Positions 57,240-64,000 of a stretch of DNA of 64,000 nucleotides are shown here, piece by piece (position 1 is the stretch's first letter; each line of letters opens with the position of its first letter). A model generated the notes under the pieces. That model was not told where the DNA came from and did no database searches. It saw nothing but the letters and a program-made list of their open reading frames with translations. Source of the stretch: Aquatica leii (taxonomy: Eukaryota; Arthropoda; Insecta; Coleoptera; Lampyridae); the NCBI GenBank assembly GCA_035610365.1, contig CM069436.1, positions 59,597,505 through 59,661,504 of the forward strand. Direction: 5' to 3'. A program made the position numbers and the translations under genes.

Positions 57240-60123
57240 TGCTCTTTCTTTGCAAAAAGTTTATATACATTTACATCAGACACCAGTCTAAGGATGGCTT
57301 GAGGAAATTTGGATAGGGATTGATCGTGGCTCACAGGTTACCCCAAACGTAATCAAATACGCGACAAGTGAGAATCCGATGTGCTGGGGTGTCAGCAACG
57401 CCATACGACAAACAGCTGTCATCATCCAAAACGCTAAAGCGTTTTAAATGACAACAAAATCTGCCGTGTGAAAAAAAAGAGTTAAAATGCTTCTCGTCCG
57501 GGGACACACGACATTCTGACCCAGGTTAGAATATCCGGGATGAAGGAATAGATGATACGCCCTTTCTGGAATCTGTTCCACAACCGCTGTCATTCACATA
57601 AGATCAAGACCTTTAAGTAAGACTTGGCCGCTAAAAAAACGGAAAGTCAATAAGCGAAACGTGTTGGTCAAGAAAATTGCACGTGCCAGCCTTGCTAAGA
57701 ACTGTTTGCAGTAAAACTCCTGCAAAAAGAGATATAGAAGAAAATGCCTGGATATGACACAGAGGATCTCTACAAGAACGGTGCGATAAGCCCCGAGGAT
57801 AGTTCTAAAAAAGAGCCACTTTCATGACCACGTGGCAATGTTGAAATCTGTGGTATCAAACGTCTAAGCCATAAGTGTGGGTGTAACTGCACTGTTAAAG
57901 ATATTTCCAAGAGGGTTTTGGTGTAGGTTCCATTTCAAACTTAGTCGGTCGTCAAGCAAAAGTCTGAAATACTTGAAATCAAAAACCCTACGGACGGGAA
58001 TGTTGTTGAGGCGCAGTGAAAGATCTCGTTTTAAAGTGGATTCAAAAACCATGTACTTAGTCTTGTTCGCTGAAACCGTCAGTTTGTTGCTGCCAGCCCA
58101 GCTTTTTACTACGTTTAGACACGTGTTTGAATTTGTCTCTAAGTTTCGTCTAGAAATTGTGGACATCGTGACAGTGTTGTCTTACGCGTATGTAAAAATG
58201 TTGCAGTCTGCTGGTCAGCCCGAAAACCGAGCCTTGTGGTCACCTCTTCGTCAGTCGTTTGGTATAAACAGAACGGGATACGTTTGAGAAATAAGTTATC
58301 GATCTGTTCCATAAATAACTACGAATGACTAGGGTGGTGCCACCACTACTCTCTTAACGACGAGAGCTGCTATTATTGAAGGTCACCATACGTGTTCAAC
58401 GCTCCAGATCTGTTTCCAGGTCTAGTTTGTACTTAAAGACGTTTGGTTGTATATTGGTCATTAATCTAGGTGCGGTGTCAGTCGTCGTTTTGCCTGGAAC
58501 AAAGCCATATTGACTGGGATAGAAAAGAATTTGTGGAGGAATGTCGTTATAAATGTTTTTAAGAAGCATACGTTCAAAAGTTTGGCAAGTTCTGATAACA
58601 GAGTTATCGGACAGTACGAGTTGGGATTTGCGAGATACTTTTTTCCAGGTTTGAAAATGGTGATGAGTTTACCAGCTTTCCAGTTGGTAGGATAATAACC
58701 TCATTTAATGCATAAGTTGAAAAAATTAACGTAGAAGAAATGGAATTTTGTACAATTACACGTAAGACATAGAATGTATTCCGCCAGGTCCGGCAGACTT
58801 GTTTTTAGAAATTTTAACCACCGCAGTTATATCGTCGTTAGTGACCACTCAGTACTGTTAGAATCTTATTTGCAAATCAGTGCGGAATCTTATTTCAGCA
58901 TGCAAAGAACTATCTGTCGTTGGATTGTTGTCAGAAAACAGAGGAACAAACAATAGCTTTAATCGTCTTGTATTCTAAGATAGTGTATCTGTTGTCGTCT
59001 TAGACATTGAAGCAAAGTTAGATCAATAAAAACTTACGAGAGAACAACCGATAAACTAATCCAGACGGGTTCGTCGCCAAGTTTTTTTTTAACGAATCTT
59101 TGCCAGTAGCTTTACTTTGCTGTGTACACTGCCAGTTTGTACCGATAAAGCGCGGCCTTGTAAGAAGCAAGCAATTGAGGTTTTAAGTCTGCTGGGTTTT
59201 TTGGTGGTGTTTTCGTAAACAATGCACTGCTTGCTTTAACCTGTCTAAGTTAACACTCCACCACGGTACACCGGCTCTAGAGCTTATGCGTATGCGGTTT
59301 AAGCTACATTAGCAAGAACCGAAGATCATCCTGGTCAACTTACCAATGACGGCGTTTACAGATCTAGGATTGTGATACAAAGCACCACCTGGAAGATAAG
59401 CAAGAATAGTACCTGCGATTGCCATAATTAGGCGAACGGGAAATATGCTTTCATATTTAAAGATTCTGTTAAGAATAGGTTCTAGATAAGAGGCTTCGAC
59501 GGTTAACTCAAGCCGTATTAGTTAATGGTCGTGTTGAATAACTTCTGGAAGTGGCTAGAGAAAATGAAAAGTTGGTGAGGTTCGTTAACAACGCAGTGGT
59601 CACGTTTACCTATGAGGTTTTTCACTCATTGTCCGCGTTTATAGGTCACCAATGAGTACCAAAGCGGCGAGTTGGAATTGTAGTCACTTGCTATTAGAAT
59701 AGGAACCTCTCTTAGTTCATCAAGAATTTTATCGAGGTGTTGGAGATGAATGCGCACATCTTCACTCGGCGGCCAATAAACGCCGACGATTGCTCAGGAG
59801 GTGTTTTTAACTGCAATCAATGATACTACAGTGCAGTTATTAGTAAAATGGCTTAGTGTAACCACTTCGACGGACTTTGAACTATTGAAAAAAATAGCCG
59901 CGTTATACCGCATAGAAGAGAATGCGAAAATTCTGTTTAAGGGTATAGCTGCACAAGCGAGCTTATACCCTAAACCTGAACTAAGCACGCATAGTTCTTG
60001 GGTTAGTAGTATGTCTATATTATTGTCGGAGGAGAAACTCATAGCTTCAAAAGTCACAACACGTGAACTGTAAAGATTCACTTGCCCAAACCTCAAAGTT
60101 AATTGAGTGTCGTCACAGTCCAT
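57240..60123 (-). pseudogene. R1/Jockey-type non-LTR retrotransposon ORF2 (endonuclease, RT, C-terminal zinc motif)
   Basis: Minus strand, N- to C-terminal. Endonuclease (59640-60123): RFGQVNLYSSRVVTFEA, IDILLTQE, then VYWPPSEDVRIHLQHL and VPILIASDYNSNSPLWYS, with SDYN in place of SDFN. Linker: VPWWSVNLDRLKQAV (about 59250). RT (about 57880-59000): KISKNKSAGPGG, SQYGFVPGKTTTDTA, PQGSVFG, then the catalytic box as YAYDNTVTMS instead of YADD. The frame at 57864-58166 continues NVVKSWAGSNKLTVSANKT. A C-terminal segment (about 57350-57450) reads CLSYGVADTPAHRILTC, the usual CCHC motif. Frames change repeatedly. Live elements of this type copy themselves by target-primed reverse transcription. The clade (R1 or Jockey) is uncertain. 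Confidence 0.88.
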
Positions 60124-60290
60124 ACTTTGGCGTCGAGCTTTTTCCGGTACGCTGGGCAGGTGTTAGATGACGCCTTGTGTTTAGCGATGTTTATTTTATG
60201 ACCGTAGCAAACAAAGTTTGCGCGTGTAAGATCTCGCTCCAAGTGAAAGCATTGTTTTCTCTCGTGCTTTACAGCAAAATGACCGCACTA
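60110..60290 (-). pseudogene. Gag (ORF1) C-terminus of the same non-LTR element
   Basis: The minus strand reads ANFVCYGHKINIAKHKASSN then TCPAYRKKLDAK just upstream of the endonuclease, with a slight overlap as is usual in this class. The Cys/His spacing recalls the degenerate last zinc knuckle and the CPxY motif of Jockey/R1 gag proteins. Earlier parts of ORF1 are not recognisable. Confidence 0.6.
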
Positions 60291-60984
60291 AAGCTCGATT
60301 TTACAGTTTCACAACTTTTGCAAAAATTGGCTACAGTAAATATATTTTAGCTTGTAGTGGTTTTTACAAATTTGAATTTATTTAGATTTGAGCTTGAAAT
60401 TTGGCTTGCAACGAGCCAACGAGCGAACAAAAGTTTTTTTCCTGCCTGAGCTTGCAATGCACAAAACTTTATATATTTAACCGCTGCATCGGTCGCGATT
60501 TCATTTGTTGCTTGATGCCCAATCGATAATTAACTTAGCGAAGTGAAAAGGTGCTTGGGGTAAAAGATATCTGCTTTCGAAACTTTAGTTTTTTTGTAGT
60601 TTTATAGACTTTATAGTGATGTGTTTTGTGTTGTGAACTAAGGTGAGTTCATCTAAAATTTATTTTTTATTTTAGATTTATTAAAACGTTAAAAGCCAAA
60701 AACTTGCATCTCAAAAATCCTTTTATATTTGATTATATGAACATCTTTGTTAATTGAAGTAACTTCAAACAGAATAATTAATAAGCACTAATATTACTAT
60801 TTATAAATATTTATAAATTTTGAAATAACTTGAAATAAGTAATGTTCAAAAAATAATTTCGAGTTTGAGTTTGAGACGTCGAAACATTTCCATTTTTCAT
60901 GAATAATTTCTTAATTTGTTTACTTACGTATTAATATTTTTACAGTATACAAGAAGAAATTGTCTGGATACCAAAATTTGCTAA
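60291..60984. other. No supported gene
   Basis: AT-rich stretch between two element relics; nothing recognised. Confidence 0.4.
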
Positions 60985-63250
60985 ATAAAAAAAAAAGAGA
61001 GAAAGAAGTAGAATACTATGACAAAATTACACATATTTTTTTTTAGAACCCGAGTCTACCAAATATTAATAACAATAATACAGCTGAATCCCAATATTCT
61101 GAACTTGTACTTGAAACAAGTATCAGCAGCAGACAAGAAACTGATCTTCTAGAAAGCAATCCATCAACATCTTCAAGTTCCGCTGATAATGGAAATCAAC
61201 ACCTTCAAAAATGATCAAAACCGAAAATATGAGTTAACTTTCGAAAGATGCTGCACTATGGCCAAAGAAATTACGTCTTAATAATATTCAAAAATTAGTA
61301 GAACGTGGCCCTACTCATTATCAAAAAAAAAAGGATATTTATTCGAGAGATAGTTGGAGTTTTCCAATACTTACTTCTTTAGAATTTTACTAAACAAAGT
61401 AATAAATGAGCGTTTTTGGTTATTGTATTCCGAAACAAAAATTCACTTTACTGCTTCTGTTGCAAAATTTTTAATGACAGCGATTTGAAATCTGTTCGCC
61501 TTAGTAATGAATCTGGTCACAATGACTGGCAGCATTTAAGTGAACATTTAAACATTCATGAAAAGAGCAAGTTACATATCAAAAATGTTCTTAATAGATC
61601 TTTCTAACCGTTTTAATAAAAATGAAATAATTAATTCTGAAATTCAAAATGTAATAAACAGAAAAACTAGATACTGACAAGCTGTTATAGAAAGAATTTT
61701 CTAAGTGATTCAGTTTTTAGGTCAGCAAAATTGAGCTTTTCGTGGAAGTAGTAGTAAGTTGTTTGAGAAAATCAATGGTAACTTTTTAAAATGCATAGAA
61801 TTGATTTCCAAATTCGATTCGATTATGTCAGAACATACAAAACGCTGTCAAATAAAAGATCACAAAAACTATCTCGGGGATCAAATACAAAATGAAGTAA
61901 TCAACTTGATCGGTAAAAATATCAAATGCAAAATTTTAGAAATAACTAAAAAGGCAAAATATTATTGCATATTATTAGACTGCACTCCTGACTCTAGTCA
62001 CCAAGAACAAATTTCAGTTTCTATAAGATTTTTTAAGTTTTGGATTTTAATCCGCGAGCTTTCTTTGTTCTTTGTTGCAATTATACCCTAATTTAGCCGT
62101 CAATTATGCCGCAAAATCAAACACTTTGAGCATCATTTTTTTTCTTTAGTTCAAAAACTGTTTGTATTTTTTTCAGTTTCTACTAAACGCTGGTCAACTC
62201 TGAAATCTAATTTATTTAATGTAACAAATTTAACTTCAAAACTTTTATCGGATACTCGATGGTCTAGTAGAATAGACGTAATAACTCCTTTAAGGTATCA
62301 ACTTGGGGAGGCTTATGATGCTCTGTTTGAAATAAGCAAAGGAAACTTTAAAAATAACGTAAAAAATTTAGCTCCATCGTTGGCTAAAAAATTGCAAAAT
62401 TTTGAGTTTATTTGCATTCTTATATTGTGGTGTAATATTTTAAGTAAAGTTAACATTGTTAGTAAAATTATTCAAAAATCAAACTTTGATGTTGCTTAGT
62501 GTTGTAATCATTTAAATAATTTGAATAATTTTTTGAAAGCTTATCGCTCCGATAAAGGTTTCATTGATCTACTGATTGATGCTAAAGAAATAGCATCCAG
62601 CTTAGACATAGAACCCAAATTTAAAAACAAAGAGGTTTAAGACCGCGAAAAATAAAAAAAAACATTTTGATTATAAATGTGACGATGAACCGATCCACGA
62701 CGAAACTTTAAAGTTTAAAGTTGATTGTTTTTTTAATACTCTAGATGTAATCATAACATCAGTGGATGAGAGATTCCAATTACTTTTTTCTTACTCTAAT
62801 AATTTCGCGTTTTAATGGAATATTGATAAATTTAAAAATAATTCTGAAAACGAACAATTAGGATTATGTCAAAAAGTTGAAAATTTATTAAACGACAAAA
62901 CTCGCAATGAACGAGACATAACTGCCGTGTTACTTAAAGAATTGCAATATTTACAAAATTTTGATGAAAAAGTTATTACGTCTCCAGAAGTAACTTCAAA
63001 TTATATAACAATTAACAACTTAGTGGATTCTTTTTCTAATACGAGCATAATACATCGTATTTTATTAACAATGCCGGTTTCTGTCTAACGCAAAACGATC
63101 TTTTCAAAACTCAAAATAATACAAACATTTTTAATATCGACCATGGGACAAAACCGACTAAGTAATCTTGCTATCATTTCAATAGAAAGGGACCACCTAA
63201 AAGAATTAGACACTGAAGATTTAATTAAACAATTTTCAAAAATTTAAAGC
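60985..63250 (+). pseudogene. ZMYM1-like hAT transposase (TTF zinc finger), frameshifted
   Basis: Plus strand, in order: DAALWPKKLRLNNIQKLVER then GPTHYQKKKDIYSRDSWSF; zinc finger LYCFCCKIFND then SGHNDWQHLSEHLNIHEKS (TTF-type, 61416-61607). Frame 61759-62091 has NGNFLKCIELISKFDSIMSE, GDQIQNEVINL, and KYYCILLDCTPDSSHQEQIS with the first catalytic Asp. Next come STKRWSTLKSNL, LSDTRWSSRIDVITPL, then after a shift DCFFNTLDVIITSVDERFQ. The end reads LLTMPVSV and then STMGQNRLSNLAIISIERDH, the hAT dimerisation region, with the ERxFS Glu-Arg replaced. It is almost full length but has stops and shifts. TIRs were not found. Confidence 0.9.
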
Positions 63251-64000
63251 ACAGAAAGCTCGATTCCCTTAGCTAAAATATTAATAACAATACCTAATAG
63301 GTACCTGGATATTAACCTTTAAAAGGTGACATGTTGCATTATTTAAATAATATATTGTTTTGTTTTTATTTGTCAGTTTCGTCCTGTGATATATAAACAA
63401 GTATTTTTAATGTTTTAAATATTTTTTTTATTTCTTGTGCTTTTGTATCATATATTACATTTGAAATTAAAATACAAGAATTTTGAGTTGTAATACTGTT
63501 AGAATATATTTCTGTTTTCTATAAGTTTATAATAAATTTATGAAAATACTTTTTAAAATTATTTTTCAATAGTGGATAATCATACCTAACTTAACCCGTA
63601 TCAGTACTCACATATGTACGTAATACAAATTTGGGGCATTATTTTAAATTTGCACAAGGACGCCAAAAGTGCTAGTCTATAATTAATTACCATGAAATAA
63701 TATAGTATGGTTATATCTATGTGTAAAACACATTTTGTACTTTCTCATACGTATGATAAATCTTTGTTGAACATGTTCTAACAGTATTCTGGGACTAAAA
63801 CTAATATTAGCAACACTAAATAATATATAATTTTAAGCCGAAAAAACGTCGCTATTTGTCACAAACAACATATCTGAGATGTGTCAGTGTTCTTGTTTAG
63901 TTGAAGCATTATTGCAGTGACGCTAAACGGAAAACGTCATAGACATAGACATAAATATTCATAATACTTTATGAGAGCAAGACAAGTTTGTGTCTATATT
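63251..64000. other. No supported gene
   Basis: AT-rich to the end of the window; a short GACATA repeat (about 63940-63950) is the only structure. Confidence 0.45.

Noticed and set aside
57877..58287. 136-codon plus-strand ORF
   Set aside because: It is antisense to the RT of the non-LTR retrotransposon, whose motifs are clear on the minus strand.
59801..60073. 90-codon plus-strand ORF
   Set aside because: It is antisense to the endonuclease domain of the same retrotransposon.

Overview
This is very AT-rich eukaryotic DNA. I think it comes from an arthropod and probably an insect: the fossil transposons are ones typical of insect genomes, one clean coding exon ends at a GT splice donor, and nothing suggests operons, Shine-Dalgarno sites or bacterial gene density. 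Almost no coding sequence is intact. The window is mostly intergenic or intronic DNA filled with decayed mobile elements. AT-rich sequence gives many chance ORFs, so I list only those with recognisable protein families, sequence structure or duplicated conservation. LAYOUT. 1-10 kb: unannotatable AT-rich DNA with a foldback repeat (1.03-1.30 kb), an inverted-repeat element (2.1-2.9 kb), a decayed RTE-like reverse transcriptase (4.9-5.7 kb) and a homeodomain-site-rich hairpin (9.7 kb). 10.06-13.20 kb: a decayed Penelope-like element on the minus strand with its terminal direct repeats still visible. 16.72-29.71 kb: a 13-kb near-perfect palindrome with arms of about 6.3 kb around a 407-bp spacer. 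Each arm carries microrepeats, a tRNA-like sequence, a 285-bp tandem array, a 44-bp tandem array, a duplicated 99-codon ORF and a Penelope-like terminus. 30.6-31.2 kb: a tyrosine-recombinase (Crypton-like) relic. 35.5-36.3 kb: a piggyBac relic. 40.55-40.91 kb: the one convincing host exon, on the minus strand, encoding the N-terminus of a probable eh1-motif transcription factor, followed upstream by a CNE-like region. 43.8-44.4 kb: a hAT relic interrupted by a 261-bp MITE with a perfect 8-bp target duplication. 45.0-46.6 kb: a MULE with long, GC-rich, internally repeated TIRs. 47.2-48.3 kb: a Ty3/gypsy pol relic. 48.97-52.49 kb: a Transib (RAG1-like) element whose two ends look like 12- and 23-spacer recombination signals. 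57.2-60.3 kb: an R1/Jockey-type non-LTR retrotransposon on the minus strand. 61.0-63.25 kb: a ZMYM1-like (TTF zinc finger) hAT transposase. HOW THE PARTS RELATE. The elements are independent insertions, some nested: a MITE in a hAT relic, and a foldback element in Transib. The host exon has no second exon that I can find in the window, so its downstream intron may span the TE-rich 40 kb to its left. The strongest candidates for something unusual are the giant palindrome and the Transib ends.
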